64,000 nt of DNA from Cystobasidium ongulense (Eukaryota; Basidiomycota; Cystobasidiomycetes; Cystobasidiales; Cystobasidiaceae), in NCBI GenBank assembly GCA_022835595.1, contig BQUP01000001.1:1054001-1118000 (forward strand), written 5' to 3'. Shown here piece after piece: positions 1 through 12,758 of the stretch. The stretch's first letter is position 1; each line of letters starts with the position of its first letter. A program made the translations under genes and the position numbers. The notes beneath the pieces are model-generated. The model was given only the letters and a program-made list of their open reading frames with translations. It was not told the origin of the DNA and did not search any database.

Positions 1-172
1 GTCTCTTCGATACTAACTTTATTCTGTCTGAAATACTCTCTATTTTGATGCCTTTGCTCTAGTGGTGAACGAACGGGGACAACGGCGAGATTTAGGGATA
101 CTGATGAGGAAGCACCTCTTTTGCATTTCAAGAGAATGCGTCCAGAGCAATAGGACACGCCTCGCCGAGCTT

Positions 173-1960
173 TTACTTCGGCTTGTTGACCCACGCTCTG
201 ACATAGCTGTGTGATGCCAGGTAAGTCAGTAATTCCTCACAAGCGAGGTGTAAATGAGATGACTTACTCTGCGAACGAGACCATGCAGACTGTTTGCCAG
301 ATACCGAGGCCGACTCTCGGTGTGACACCTCTGTAGAGTGCCTTGATGCCACCTTCCTTGTAGATATAAGCGAGAGTGCTAGAAGAGAAAATAACCGCCA
401 GCTGTCAGCGCTCACTTCTCGTTTCATCTAGGCTTTCTGATTTGAGGGCATAGCTTACTTGAAGACAGTCAACTTGGCCGGTCTATTGGAATTAGCGGCT
501 TGTTTGGCCATAGATTGCATTTCGACTCTGACGACTTCAATAGGTTGATTCCAAGTACCAAGTGCACCACCAATTGAAGAAGCTGCGATCTTCTCCCAAG
601 CTCCTAATGGATCAGAAGCGCTCTTGCCTTGTGATTTACGGATAGATTGTTCGGCTAGACGTGCGAAACCCATTCGAGATCCCCAATTTGTGCATTGACG
701 GACGCTGCGTGAACAGTACGAGAGGTAGTCAGCGAGACCGCATCTTCACGCTTGACATAGTCCTAAGTACTCACGCGACTGCATTGACTCCCTTGTTGAT
801 ACCCTTGAAGCCTTCTTTTCTGAAGATATCGGCGAAGACTGTTGTGATTGGGAAACATCATCAGTTTTAAGCCGAGGCATCGCATTACGACACGTCAAGG
901 TGACTCACCCTTCCACGTTGAAGGTGGTTTCTCGTTACCAGTAAGGACGGCTTTATGTCTTGTAATTTCGGCAGTTTTCATCGCTGTTATTGGGAATGCA
1001 CAGCATCAGCTCGTACATCAAGGCGCATAGAGCAGGGCGAGCTTAGGCTTACTCGTGCAGAAACCCATCGTAGCATACGCTTGAGCGATACCACCACCCA
1101 TACCACCTAGCAGACCGGAAGCAGCAGGACTGACACCATAACCAACTGCGGCATTCTCAATTTCAGCAGCTGCGAATAAGAGTACAGCTCCTTTTGTTCC
1201 TGCTTCAATCCAAGCCCTGTAGAAAGGCAAGTCATTAGAATATGCTGGTTCAGCTGAGGACGGGACTGCATGAAGTAAGGAGAGTATGTGCGCACCATGG
1301 AATAAGACCTTGATAGACTGTCGTCACGGTAGATAGATCAGCTTGACTTGCATGGAAGTACTCCCTTCCTGAAGAACACTCACATCCTTTAAATCCACCA
1401 CGTGACCAGACGGTAGCGGCCGCTTGAGGCATAGTTTGGGATCTGTGAGGGCGAGCGAGGGGGAGTCATGTAAGATGACAGCTTTAATGCAAGTAGGTGT
1501 GACCGGATGCGCACCGATTAGCAGCCATCTGAGTCTTCAAGACCTAGAGAGCGCAAGGATAGTGTCAGATGAAAGCATGCAAAGGTGCAGTGACAGGAAA
1601 GAGGACACTCACCTCTAGCGGCTGTCCGAGGGTGGTGACTTCGAAGAGGCTGTAGGGAGTACGACATGAGCTAGTGTTCCTGCTGCAGACTCGAGCTTCT
1701 CCCTAGGGATAGCACGCACTTCATGATTGCTGTGTGCAGTTTTGACGGGGTCGGGGTCCCACAGAAAGTCAGGAAAGCGTGCGCGAGTGGAGGACGAGTG
1801 GGAGTGGGAGTGAGAGTGTGGGAATGGAGAGGCTACAGTCAGCACTGTTACTCCAACGACACGTATAAACCCGGGCCTACTGACCTCCGACGGCAATGTT
1901 CGAGTATGAGATTGTCCTCTTCTCGCCGGGCTTGAGTTTGGCGGCAGCAGCAGGGGCCAT
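173..1960 (-). CDS. YHM2: Mitochondrial citrate/oxoglutarate carrier, Yhm2 type (SLC25)
   Basis: Inner-membrane carrier of the Yhm2 subfamily, which in yeast exchanges citrate for oxoglutarate and was first described as an mtDNA-associated protein. In order the exons give ISYSNIAVG, a 10-nt exon (1720-1729), LFEVTTLGQPLE, VLKTQMAANR, SQTMPQAAATVWSRGGFKG, YQGLIPW, AWIEAGTKGAVLLF, a GMGGGIAQAYATMGFCT stretch, GFARLAEQSIRK, WNQPIEVVRVEMQS, LYRGVTPRVGLGIWQTV and a short last exon ending VRAWVNKPK. LFEVTTLGQPLE and WNQPIEVVRVEMQS are hallmarks of Yhm2. The start at 1960 (MAPAAAAKLKPGEKRTISYS) is the only ATG that leads into the conserved N-terminus. Without the 10-nt exon, exon 1 (1885-1960) and the LFEV exon are out of phase; with it the junction reads VGAIMNLFEV, as in the family. 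Gene identity is firm; a few intron edges are my reading. Confidence 0.9.
1720..1729 (-). other. 10-nt microexon of the Yhm2 carrier gene
   Basis: On the minus strand the ten bases CAATCATGAA sit between an acceptor (CACACAG) and a donor (GTGCGT). Exon 1 ends in phase 1 and the LFEV exon needs phase 2, so an exon of length 1 mod 3 is required. These ten bases restore the frame and supply AIMN of the conserved stretch before LFEVTTLGQPLE. Seen in sequence and inferred; no transcript was available. Confidence 0.75.
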
Positions 1961-2718
1961 GGTGAGGGGAGCGGTGTTGACGGGTGTGTGTTGGAGGATG
2001 GACTAGTCTGCTGTATGCGTCCAATGCCGGTCGAGTGGGTATTGTAGGAGTACGTCGAGTATGCGTTTATGCAAGTCAAGATAGGCCAGAAAGTGAGAGA
2101 AGACACGATAGCGGGGGTGGGGCGGCGGGAGTGAAGCAGCAGCGGGCAGGCAAGGGCAGACTGGTGAGTACGAGTGAGAGTGAACAGCATGCAGCAGCAC
2201 TCACGGTGTGGTCTGGCAGCTATTGCTAGTATTGCGATGCCTGGCCGGATAGCCCGAGTGGACGCTACAAGGTGCAGAGAAGCGGGCGGAGGGATGCCTG
2301 GAGAGTCGGCGCCGGTGCAGTGCAATGCCGTATAGAATGCTCTGGTGCAATGATGAGATGGCCTCTTCCAACCACCCTTTGCAGCCTCTTTCGCTTTTAC
2401 TACTTGCTCTGGAAATTTTGTGTTGAGCTCGATCGCGTTTCTCTCACTACTATCACTCGGCCGGAAGACTGGGACGAGGTAGGGTGGATGGAAGGGCATA
2501 CATAGCACACCGTGTGGTGGACTGGTCATCCTGGTGTATCCTGGGCACTGCGACCGAGTGCCATGCTTGTGCGACGAAGACGGAGGGACCGCCTCCAAAG
2601 ACTTGTACAACTGAGACTACAACCGGTACTATCACTACTACCCAACGGTATGAAGATGGGTATTCTCACTGATCCTCCATGACAAGTTGCACCTCACTCT
2701 GTCAGGTTGAGTTAAAGT
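1961..2718. other. Intergenic, upstream of the Yhm2 carrier and downstream of the coiled-coil gene
   Basis: Pyrimidine-rich on the minus strand with simple Ser/Pro/His-type triplet runs. A 331-codon open frame on the minus strand (1615-2610) crosses it and the start of the carrier, but it is low complexity, ends inside the carrier exons in the wrong frame and looks like chance. No convincing gene. Confidence 0.5.
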
Positions 2719-5700
2719 TCACTGCCTCTCATCCAACTGCTGCTCCAGCGCCAGCTTACTTTGCAACAATCGCTCAATCTCCCTCCTATGTTCCGCTTCC
2801 ACCTCTGACAGTTTACTCGTATTAGCAAGATGTAACTCCTTCATCTCTTCATCTTTCCTATCATTATCCTTTTCCAGTATCTCAATTTGCTGTCTAAGCA
2901 TCTCTACTTGCTCCTGTAATGGTTCTAGCATATCCGAAACTGTATGCTGAGATGTCTCACTTTGCTCCTTCACTTGACTCACTTCATGATTAACAGCGTC
3001 TATCTTTCCCTCTAGCTCGTTCCTATCATGATCCAACTCCTTTTGCAACTCCTCTCCCATCTCTTTAGGTTTTACCACAAGTTGCTCCATCTCCTTCCTC
3101 AACTCTGCCTCCCTAGCGACGTATTTCTTCGTCATCTCCTCTAACTCCTTCCTATGCTGCTCACGCGTCCAATCAAGCTCACTCGCCATATCCTCCTGTG
3201 TCCGATTCAAAGCATGTTTAAGCTCTTCTACTTCTGCCATTGATCTATCAAGCTCAGAATGTAATAATTCAGAATTATCCCCAGACAAACCCTTCAATTT
3301 CTCATCTTGATCTAAAAGTGCCTTCTGTGCGTGCCCCAGTGCATCTTGAGCTGAGTTCGCAGACTCTTGAGCTTCACGCAGACTCGCCTGTGCCGTAGAT
3401 AACTCCTGAGATAGCTCCTCCTCGCGAGCTTTCGATTTTGCAAGGTCTGCCTTGGCGGCTTCAAGGTCATTCCGAAGTATATTAATCACATTCTGCAAAG
3501 TGGCTGGAGGTTCAACGGGGCTCAGTTAAGTGAACTCTAGACCAAGCTTAGCGAACAGAATTTTCAGCACAAATCGAGACTCACCTTTAACGGTAGCGAT
3601 GATACTCTCCCCACTTTCATGTACAGATTGTATCTCAACAGCTTGAACAGCTTTAAGTTGTTCAACAGCTTTTGAAGTTTCTTCTTTCAATTTTGTCAAT
3701 TCAGCTGAATGTGCTTCATCGGATTCTTTCCTTGCATCAGCAACAAGTGTCACATATTTTTCATCATGAGCTGCTTGTAGAGTTGCAAGCTCGTCTCTAT
3801 ACTTCTTCTCTAACGCCTAGAAGATCCGTGTAGACAGGCTTCAGCTTACGAACACACAACAACACATAGTCAGACCTGAGGGACGCTTACCTCCTTGTCA
3901 CTTTGATAACGCTCATCCTGCTCTCGTCCTAATTGTTCCAGCTGCTCAAGTTTCACATTCAATCCATCTCGCTCTTTGACAACCTCTGCAAGTTTTTCCT
4001 TCTGCTCATTTAATGCACTTTCCAACTCTTCTTTTATAATCTTCTTTTCTTCAGCAAGGCGTACCTCGATATCCGAGGTTTGCAAATGAGTCATTTGTTC
4101 CTTTGTCTCTTTCAATAATTGTTCGTGATTGTCTTGCAATTCTTTCAATGCTTTTTCATGAACTTCTTCAAGGGTAGCTTTTTCATCTTTATAATTAGCC
4201 TGGAGCTCAGAAAGAGCTGTTTGCAGAACCTCCTCATGTTCTTTATTGAGTTCATCCAAAGCCTGTTCATGTGTTCTCTTTAGCTGCTCAATTTCTTCAG
4301 ATGAAATAGAACCAGCATTCAAAGCTTCAGATTTCGCTTCTTCTAAATCAGTTTGCAATTGTTCAAATTTAGTAGTATACTCGTTCTCTAATTCAGATCT
4401 AAGTTGAATTTTCTCTTCACCATGCTTTGATACTAGATCAGCAATTGAAATATGGTGCTTCTCCCTTGTCTCCTTTAGTTCCGCTAACGCAATCTCCAAT
4501 TCCTTCTTTAAATGCTCAAGGCTCTTTTCATCTTCTTGAGCTTGTTTTTTCAAATCTTTCAATTGTTCCATGCTTGAATTTGCAGTAGCCTCTGTCGATA
4601 AAGCTTGTTGTAGTTCAGATTCAAGATGTTCTATCTTATTTTCGTACTCAGCATGATTGCTCTTCAACAGGTCAAGCTGCTCTGTAGTAGTTTTCAAGGA
4701 CTCTTCTAGCTTTTCAGATCTCTCTGCTTGTTCCGCTTGTATGCTGTCTAGCGAGGTTTCTAAATCTGCAATTTGACTTTGCAAATTTTCTATGAAATCT
4801 TGCTTTTCTGAGATGGTAGTCTCGAGCTCGCTGATCTATGGAGTGGGAGAAGGTGAGCTGACCATAGGTAGCACAGACTAAAGTGTAAAGGTTACCTACC
4901 TTGGCACTTGCTGTAGTGGTAGCTGCGCCTGGTCTGGTCACACCAGGCTTTGTGACCGTTCCATTGGCACGAACACTGCTAGTCGAGCTGGCCAAAGGCC
5001 GTCTAGTGGCTGCAGACATCGATGTAGATGGAGTTCTCGAGTGTGTAGCAGTAGCAGGTTTACTAACAGCCGATTGTAGGCCATTTCTGCCTGCACCAAC
5101 AGAGGAAGTAGAAGAGGCTGAAGCAGGTCGCACGCCTCCTATAGGCGGTCTAGAGCTTCCAGAAGCTGTACCATTCGTGCGAGGTGTACTTGTAGGTGAC
5201 GAAGTTGCTGTCGGACGCGTTATGCGCCCGGCAGTCCCGCTGGCTGTTCGCCCAGCTGCAGTCGTGCTGGTACCGGTGGCGGCAGAAGGAGCTGTCCGAC
5301 CTGCAGCACCGAGAGCCACAGAAGGTCTAGGGCGTGCTGAAGCAGTGTTCGATGGAGCAGCCGAGTTTCTAACAGCAGAAGTAGCTGAATTCGATGCTGT
5401 TCGTGCAGCAGCAGCTATGCCCGCTGGACCTGAGGCACGTGCAGAAGCTGAAGCGGTCGTAGCTTGAGCATTTGCTGTTCTGGCTGCGGTTGGAGCGAGT
5501 GAAGAGCGTACTGCTGGTCGCGAGACTGATGGCTTTGCTGGTGATGCAATGTTCGTTGAAGCTGTTCTACCTGCCGCTGCTGGACCAGTTGCTCCCAGCG
5601 GGCGGCGTGCAGCAGCAGCAGCAAGAGGTGTGCGTGCAGACGGCACACCGGGTTTGCGAGCTGCAGCATCGCCAGGTCTAGAAGAGGTCGATGGAGGGAG

Positions 5701-6057
5701 AGGTTTCTTGAATGGAGAGTCAGGCTTGCTTGTGCTTTCCTGCTTGTCCTCGCTCTTGTCTGCCGTAAGCTGCTCTTCAGCGCCACTTGGAGTTGTTGCA
5801 TCTTGAATAGGCTTGCTCGCTGTGCCCGACGAGCCTCGCAGGGTGTCTGAAGTGCCATGGGATGCATCCAGGTCAGCCTGTAGGCTGTCATCACCTCCCT
5901 CGCCATCGTCCAGCATCCTGCTCTGGTCGTTTATCGTGTTGTCCATGAGCACACTTGGCTCGGTCTCATCCAGCAACGAGGGATGGCGATTCGCCGAGCC
6001 TGGCTGACCAAAGGCTGCCTCTGTGACAATTGTCGTATCGGCGTCATTGTCAGCCAT
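2719..6057 (-). CDS. Long coiled-coil protein with disordered Ala/Ser/Thr-rich N-terminus
   Basis: Four exons. Exon 1 (6057 to about 4900) encodes an acidic start (MADNDADTTIVTEAAFGQ) and some 350 residues rich in Ala, Ser, Thr, Pro and Arg with repeated SxRPPx/TASxxxR-like units. After an intron (donor GTAGGTAACC) the rest, about 650 residues, is almost unbroken heptad coiled coil rich in Glu, Lys, Leu and Gln (for example EQAERSEKLEESLKTTTEQL), ending LALEQQLDERQ. Introns near 4840-4900, 3816-3870 and 3505-3583 join coiled-coil segments in frame. No catalytic domain or membrane segment is visible. A basic Ala/Ser/Thr-rich head before a long rod resembles cytoskeletal or spindle-associated scaffolds, but no ortholog can be named. 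The start is 256 bp from the divergent UTP4 start, so the two share a promoter region. Confidence 0.8.
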
Positions 6058-6313
6058 GATGCATGTGTTGGATTGTATGGATTGGATGGAGAGCAGGGTG
6101 TATGGACAGTATATAGATTTGTAGAGTAGAGAGGGTGATCGAGAAAGCTATGCAGGACCTCCCAATAGACAACAGCAGCAGCTTAGCGAGAGTGTTGGAG
6201 GGCATTGTAACAGAGATACAATCATAACAAGCTGACTGGCAGGCCATATACAGTAACTCGTCAAAGAGTCCACGGTGGCGACTACTGCCGACAAAATTCA
6301 TAGAAGCCTGGAC
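6058..6313. promoter_or_regulatory. Divergent promoter region, coiled-coil gene / UTP4
   Basis: 256 bp between two start codons facing away from each other (6057 minus, 6314 plus). It must carry both 5' UTRs and core promoters. No clear TATA box was recognised. Confidence 0.5.
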
Positions 6314-9300
6314 ATGCAGGCATTCGCACATCCACTCGCATCAGCAACACCGAACATGGCGATGGATATGGACATCCAGATGGACGAAGACATGCATATC
6401 GACGATGCTCCAGCCAGCCATCGCCTCAAAGGCAAAGGCCGCCAGCAACTGCACGATGAAAAGCGAACAGCGACACTGCACCGAATACGCTTCCTCGACT
6501 ACATGCCCTCTTCGATACTCGCAATAGCTCTTACGCCCCGGACATACGATCCTGCAGTACACCATCCTTACCTCCCCAGTCTGCACTCTGGCAATGGTCG
6601 AGAAATACTCGCTGCTGGGAGGCAGAATGGCGAGATTGAGATATACACTTGGATTGGAGGCGACTCGAGCAGCAGCATTAGCAAGAACAAGGCCAAGCAG
6701 GACAAGGGAAGAGGGTCTATTACAGCTCCTACTACTCCAGCTAACAAGCAAGGATGGGTGCTCGAGCGCGTAAGTTTAGGAATAACTGGACCCATGCAGA
6801 TTCTTTCGATCATGCTGATAGATATACTGACATTTGGACCTCTGAATACCCGTCGTACAGCGTCTCGCTCCTCCCTCGCCATCCAGAGTAGAGCATCTCC
6901 TCTTCACGCATCAGACAATCCTGTCCGAAGACGATTACAACCTATGTGACGACGAGCGCGAGATTCGCAAAGAGCTAGATGAATTACGAAACAGCAAACC
7001 GAGATTATTCACTTCCGGCGGAGGGTCGGATCTATGGGAGTGGGAGTGGTCAAACTCCAAGGAGGGCGGTATGGGCTACGTGAAGGTAAATTCACTAAAT
7101 TTAGAATGATACCGGACGCGGCGCATGATGCTGACAATCCGTCAATGAATAGAAATCACTACCTTCGCAAGGAGGTGCTATCTGGTCTATCGCCGCCAAC
7201 CCTTCAAACACGACGCTCGCTTTAGGCTGCGATGATGGTGCAGTTCGGCTCGTTAATTTATGGGATGGCGCGTTAGAAATGTTACGCAAGTTCGATACTA
7301 CCAAGACACGTCTGCTAAGCGTAGCATGGGGACCACAGCAGAAGCAAAAAGCAAACAAAGGAAAGCAAAAACAAATTGACAATTCAACGACAACGACTCA
7401 GCAGCAGCAACAACAACTTCCTGGCCCCACTCAATACCACGATACATACATTGTCACTGGATGCGCAGATTCAACGGTCCGAAAATGGGACGTCAAAACT
7501 GGTAGATGTACTTCAAGAATGACCACTGATAAATTAAAAGGCGAACATACATTAGTTTGGAGTGTTGCTGTTATAGCTGCATCTTCATCTAATATCTCGA
7601 AAGCTGGAGGTGGTACTGTCGACAGCGATGTTATCGTGTCTGGAGATTCTATGGGCCTCGTCAAGTTCTGGGATGAAAAGACGAATACACAAACGGAGAG
7701 CTTGAAATGCCACAAGAGGGATATCCTATGTCTGACAATCGGACCTGTGAGTATTTGCAATCTTTATATTTTCTACGTGACATCCTATTGAACCTAATAT
7801 CTTCGATTATAGGACGGCAAATCAGTCTATTCATCCGGAGTAGATCAAGTGGTCTCGGAAGTACAGCTCACTACTGTCAAAGTAGGCGGAAACACACGCA
7901 GTGGCAAGCAAAACGAAGTCGGCAAATGGATACATACTCATTCACGTCGTTTACACGCGCATGACGTTCGAGCAATCACCATCTCCCCCTCGTATTCATC
8001 TCTCTTCCCAAGCAAATTTCAATACTCGCACAACATCGAAACCAACAGAGTTCCAATTGTCATTTCAGGAGGATACGACTTCTCACTCGTTTATACTCCT
8101 GCTGCTACTACTTCTACCGCTCCAAATCTACCCAATCCAGTCTCCGAATCGCAAGGTATCACATTTACCACTTCAAATCAGAAGAAAGCGTCCTATATAC
8201 CTCAACGAGTGTCCTCACTTGTGTCGCTTGCGCATGATGCGGGCATAATGGCCGAAAGGACATTACAAGGCATCAACCTATGGGCGCTAAGGGCAGTAAC
8301 CGGTGTCCAGAAAGCGCCCCCCAAAGGTCAAGAATATCAGAAGCTGTCAGAGATGCAGCTCAATACACAGACGAACCTTATTAGCTCTGCTATTTCAGAT
8401 GATGGAAAATGGTTGGCCGCAAGCGATTCTTACGAAGTACGGTTATGGCACTTGAAAGCAAACGTAAGTCACGATTCGGTGCAGATCTGAAAACCTTTAC
8501 GAGTCTGACACTCTCGACCCGTAAATCTTTTTAGCCTGATGGATCCATTCGACCTCGCCGAATCCCGTCAATCACAACCGCACTAGCGAGTCATTCCACT
8601 TTGAAGAATTACGAGCATCATGCAGCTTCTCATCTCCACTTCACCAACGATTCAAGCAAACTTATCCTAGGAACCATCCCTGGTTCTCATGTTGCCATCC
8701 TCCAGCTCCCCGAAAGCAAGCATGGCGAAGTCAGCGTACTGCGAGTATTCAGTCAACACCGCTCTCGGAACGCTTACAGTCGCGCTCTAGCTGGACGCAA
8801 CGGTACTACTGCTGAAGAAGATGGCGAAGGTGATGATACCTCCAGTGACTCTGACGAGGATGAAAGCGACGAGATCGTTCCCAGCCTCGCGTGCATGACG
8901 ACTAGCAACGATGGGCAATGGCTCATCACAGGCGACATGACAGGCCGATTACATGTATTCAACCTCGATTCTCTACAATATCACGCTGCATTACCATCTG
9001 TCGAACTACCGCCAGTCGATATGGCTTTCTCACCTTCAAACGCAAGTATAGTAGTTGTAGCATTGCCTAACAATACAATTCAAGTATTCGATGTCGACCA
9101 AAGAACTATACCAACCTGGGCTCAATATATATCAAGAAATACATTCGCTACTTTTACAAACTTGCGTGAACCTATTCTTGGTGTTACTTTCGACCCAGTA
9201 CCCGAAGCAGGAAGGCACGCAGATACACTGGTCATTTACGGATCGACCTTTATCGGTACGATGAAGCTCAGCCCATCCGAGCAACTTGAGCTTCCGTTAA

Positions 9301-9596
9301 TGACTATCGAGAAGCGCAAGCGAGACGGTGATACGACTGCAACGACGAACGGAACAGAAGAGAAACAAGCAGAAGAAGACAACGAAGAAAGCTCAGGAGA
9401 AGAAACAGATGGCGAAACGATGAATACATCAATCAATAGAGGGCGTTCAACCATAGAAGTAACATTTAAGTATCAACCTGTTTTATTCTTGGATTTCACA
9501 ACTCAAGGAGACATGGTAGTAGTTGAAAAGCCATACTTTAGTATGCTCTCTCAAATGGCTCCTGCTTTCTCAGCTAAAAAGTACGGAAACACTTAG
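6314..9596 (+). CDS. UTP4: U3 snoRNP/t-UTP WD40 protein Utp4 (cirhin)
   Basis: Small-subunit processome factor of the t-UTP/UtpA complex, nucleolar, needed for early pre-18S rRNA processing. Exons 6314-6769, 6861-7085, 7153-7746, 7813-8463 and 8535-9596 splice in frame to about 995 residues. Family hallmarks appear in order: HRIRFLDYMPSSILAIAL, GRQNGEIEIYTWIGG, RLFTSGGGSDLWEWEW, IWSIAANPSNTTLALGCDDG, RLLSVAWGP, IVTGCADSTVRKWDVKTG, DVIVSGDSMGLVKFWDEK, CHKRDILCLTIGPDGKSVY, LHAHDVRAI and GITFDP-like blades near the end. It is longer than yeast Utp4 (about 776) because of acidic or Gln-rich linkers, including a poly-Gln run after KQIDNSTTTT and a DDTSSDSDEDESDE stretch. Start: first ATG in the open frame; a GTG at 6275 is not a eukaryotic start. 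Confidence 0.92.
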
Positions 9597-10379
9597 GACA
9601 ATGAGAAGTGAAAGGCAAAGTAGACGTGGAAGCAAGGAGGAAACTCTCGTCGAATGGGCTTTTCCGCAGTAGGCTCTCCCTTGTTTTTGGTCTAGTCTTG
9701 TTCGGTCAGTGCTCTTGTTGTTCCTAATTCTAGATTAATGTAATGAACGGAAATTGCCATTATTCTTGAACAGCCCTGCTATGATTTCTGTTGACTGATG
9801 CTTTCTCTATCGCTGACTATGTCCGCATTTCGTTTCCGTCTGCTTTGGCACGTGCCGGTGAAACAAGTAGGTCTCGTCCAAGCTCGGCACGCCGGGCTGA
9901 GCAGATTGCAATGAAGTGATCCTTGTCAACCAAGTCCAAGCAGAATCCATGGCGACCTTATCTTGCGAATTAAATCAACAACAAACTTCTTTCCTCCATT
10001 GCGTTAGTTAGTCCGGGTTCAAACAAAAGGCAAGAAAGAACGCAACGACTGCAAAGACAGCCAAGTAAAAGAGATCGTAAAAGAACTTTTGCATGTGTAA
10101 GGATAGGGAAGGAAAAATGGAACAGGTAGGATCGAAACAAGGGAAGGACGTATAGAGAGAGACAGGAGATCATACACAAGCCTTTCTTTCAAACAGTCGT
10201 CTAAATCAATCACAAAAAGATATAAAAGATTCGAGAGAACCTTTAAAAAGGCGAGATGGAATGATATTCCCGAGAAGAGGAAGAGAGATATTTGCGCTAG
10301 GGATCGATAGAGAGAGAAACTTGTACGCATTTTGGGAGAGGAATATTCAGGAATTGTTGCTAAAGACGCTATGAAACGC
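9597..10379. other. Intergenic between convergent UTP4 and ADP/ATP carrier genes
   Basis: Holds both 3' UTRs. It contains a perfect GGCACGTGCC palindrome near 9848, of unknown use in this position. The half near the carrier is rich in GAAAG/AGAGA on the plus strand. No gene seen. Confidence 0.5.
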
Positions 10380-11677
10380 TTAAGCACCACCGGAGTAGAC
10401 TGGATGGGGTCAGATAACCGTCGTTAGAAAATGTTACTCTTCAATCCAAGAAAAGAAAAGACACTTACCCTTGCCGAAGAGGATGGCCTGGAGCTTGTCG
10501 TACATGGACAAGACACCGGCACCAGCGACACCACGGAGGATGTTAGCGCCGGCACCCTTGAAGAGTGAGGCGACACCTTCAGCCTTGATGATTTGCGAAC
10601 CGCAGTCCAACATGTTCTTGTAGTGAACCTTTTGTCCGGAGGTCATCATCATTCGTCGACGAATGGTATCAAGAGGGTAAGAAGCGATACCGGCACCAGT
10701 GGTGACACCCCATCCGAGAAGGAAAGAGGCGAGGAAAGAACCTTGTAGAGATCCGACGAGGACGACGGGCTTGAGGGAGTCGTACATGCCGAAGTATAGA
10801 CCACGGTAGACAATGATACCAACGACGGATGGGACGAAACCACGGTAGACTGCGAGAGAGGGTGTGATCAGCTTGGGCGTTTACCAGAGACAGACATTGG
10901 ATTATGACACTCACGACCGGCAATACCATCGGTAGCGAGGGTCTTCTTGTAGACATCGAGGAGACCCTTGAATTCACGTTCACCGCCACCCTTCTTTGCG
11001 GACTTGTTGTCGTTAGCGAGACGGGTACGGGCGTAGTCGAGAGAGTAGACGAATAGGAGAGAAGAGGCACCAGCGGCACCACCGGAAGCCAAGTTACCGA
11101 AGAGCCATAGACCGTATCCATCACGCTCCTTCTTGTAGCCGAACAGTGACTTGAAGTAATCCTTGAAGGCAAAGTTGAGGGCTTGGGTAGGGAAGTATCG
11201 GATGACGTTGGCGGTGTTTCCTCTCCAGACTGTGGCAAGGCAGCAAGATTCAGTTGATTGTTCCTTCCCATGCTACTAGAACACGCAGTGTGTTAGGGTA
11301 CTCACAAGAGACGAGACCCTCATCGGCGTATGTTCGTCGAGCGCAGTCGGCGATACCGGCATAAGGGTGAGATAGACGACCCTGCTTGATCATCTCGCCC
11401 TGGTTCTGGACGAGGAGCTGTGGGTGATGGAGAGTGTGTCAGTGGGAAAGTCTCGACAGCGGCCAATCAGGGCTATGGAGACGAGGTGTGAACCAACCTT
11501 GATACGCTCAATGGGGGCAGCAGCGGTCTTGGCGACGGCAGCGGAGACACCTGGACAAGAGACGTGTGTCAATTCTCTGCACGTTGCACTTTACAGAAGT
11601 CGAATCGACGACGCACCTCCCATCATGAAATCAGTCAAGAAGCCCTGAACGGACTTCTTCTGTGGTGGGGCCGACAT
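10380..11677 (-). CDS. AAC: Mitochondrial ADP/ATP carrier (SLC25A4 family)
   Basis: Inner-membrane antiporter exporting ATP for ADP. Start [20 protein letters not shown] at 11677, then [126 protein letters not shown] and a last exon giving LFGKVYSGGA. The RRRMMM signature in the third repeat is diagnostic for ADP/ATP carriers, and the paired PxD/ExxK/R carrier motifs are present. At least five introns interrupt the gene, all with GTGAG/GTAAG-like donors. Length is normal at about 305-310 residues. The 1.1-kb stretch upstream is pyrimidine-rich near the start, in keeping with strong expression. Confidence 0.96.
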
Positions 11678-12758
11678 GTTGAAGTATGTCTGGTTGGCGG
11701 AAGCAGGTTAGTGAATGTCATGATGGTAGTATTGAGTGTCTGCCTGGTCTGGATGGATGCTGCTCTGCTGATTGCTGTCTTCGTTTCGACTTTTCCGGCA
11801 GCTTGGATGGGCGGGCAAGAATGGCGTTTGTCGAAATGACAGCAGGGAGCGGGTGAATGGAAGATGCAAGGCTTGATGAGAATGTGGTTGCTGTATACAG
11901 TGCTGCTTGAGGAACTGCACTCGTTGAGAGAATGCCGGCTGAAGGCAGAGTTGATTGCATTTTTCGCTCGCTTGCTCGCTCGCCGTGTAGAATTCCGCCG
12001 AGCCATTCTCGCCAATTGCAAAGCTTGCCAGGTGGAGGGGGAAGCGGCACGCAGCAGAGCACATCCAGACCGACCAGAAAGACAGAGTGGTGATGATGGG
12101 TTGCGCTTACAGGCTAGTAGGGGAGAGCTGTTGATGGGGAGTGTTCCATCAGCGATAAGCGACGCGGGAGAAGCGCGAATGGGACGGTTCGAGATGGGGG
12201 AGAGAGGTGGAGAGGACGAGCCCGAGTCAGTGTGCATAGCGTGTGCTCGTGTCGCATGTCCCTCGACCTACAGGCTGAGTGGGGTGGGTGGTGGGTGGGT
12301 GGATGGGAAGAAGAGAGAAGGCGCCCTTCTCAAAACTTGGACGCCGTCGTTTAAATTCTGAAAAGTTGATCCATCCCGCCCAATCGCGGCCATCCACGCT
12401 CTCGCGGGCAGACGCGGAAGGCGGCTATCATGGCAGGAGGGGCATAGCCTCTGCGAATAATGCAATACTAATGCAATACCAATGGGCTGGTAATGGCTGC
12501 TAATGGTCCACGAATGCCCTGCCTCACTCGCTAGTCCTGCTCGACACGCCCAGGGAAGGCACACGCCAGGCCAGGCCGGACAATGCCGGCGTGGCGACTA
12601 CTTACCTACAACACGCTTCCATTCTCCAGCACGGCATACATGGCATTGTTGATGAACGAGATACGCTACTGCGCTGCTGCTAGTCTACATTGTCATTACA
12701 GTCATTCACCTCGCAAATTACTACCGACTGTTGCACGCTCGAAAATTCATCACACGCC
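11678..12758. other. Intergenic, upstream of ADP/ATP carrier
   Basis: About 1.1 kb between the carrier start and the end of the SUMO ligase gene. It has G-rich simple sequence on the plus strand (GGTGGGTGGTGGGTGGGTGG near 12285). An open frame at 11864-12361 (+) shows no recognisable protein and atypical composition. No gene supported. Confidence 0.5.

Noticed and set aside
1615-2610. 331-codon open frame on the minus strand
   Set aside because: Low-complexity Ser/Pro/His sequence that overlaps the first exons of the Yhm2 carrier in another frame; chance frame in pyrimidine-rich DNA.
4901-5467. 188-codon plus-strand open frame inside the coiled-coil gene
   Set aside because: Mirror of the Ala/Ser/Thr-rich exon 1 on the other strand; GC-rich repeats keep the opposite frame open.
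10005-10030. GGGTTCAAAC resembling a tRNA T-loop
   Set aside because: No complementary T-stem, anticodon arm or acceptor stem at the right distances on either strand.
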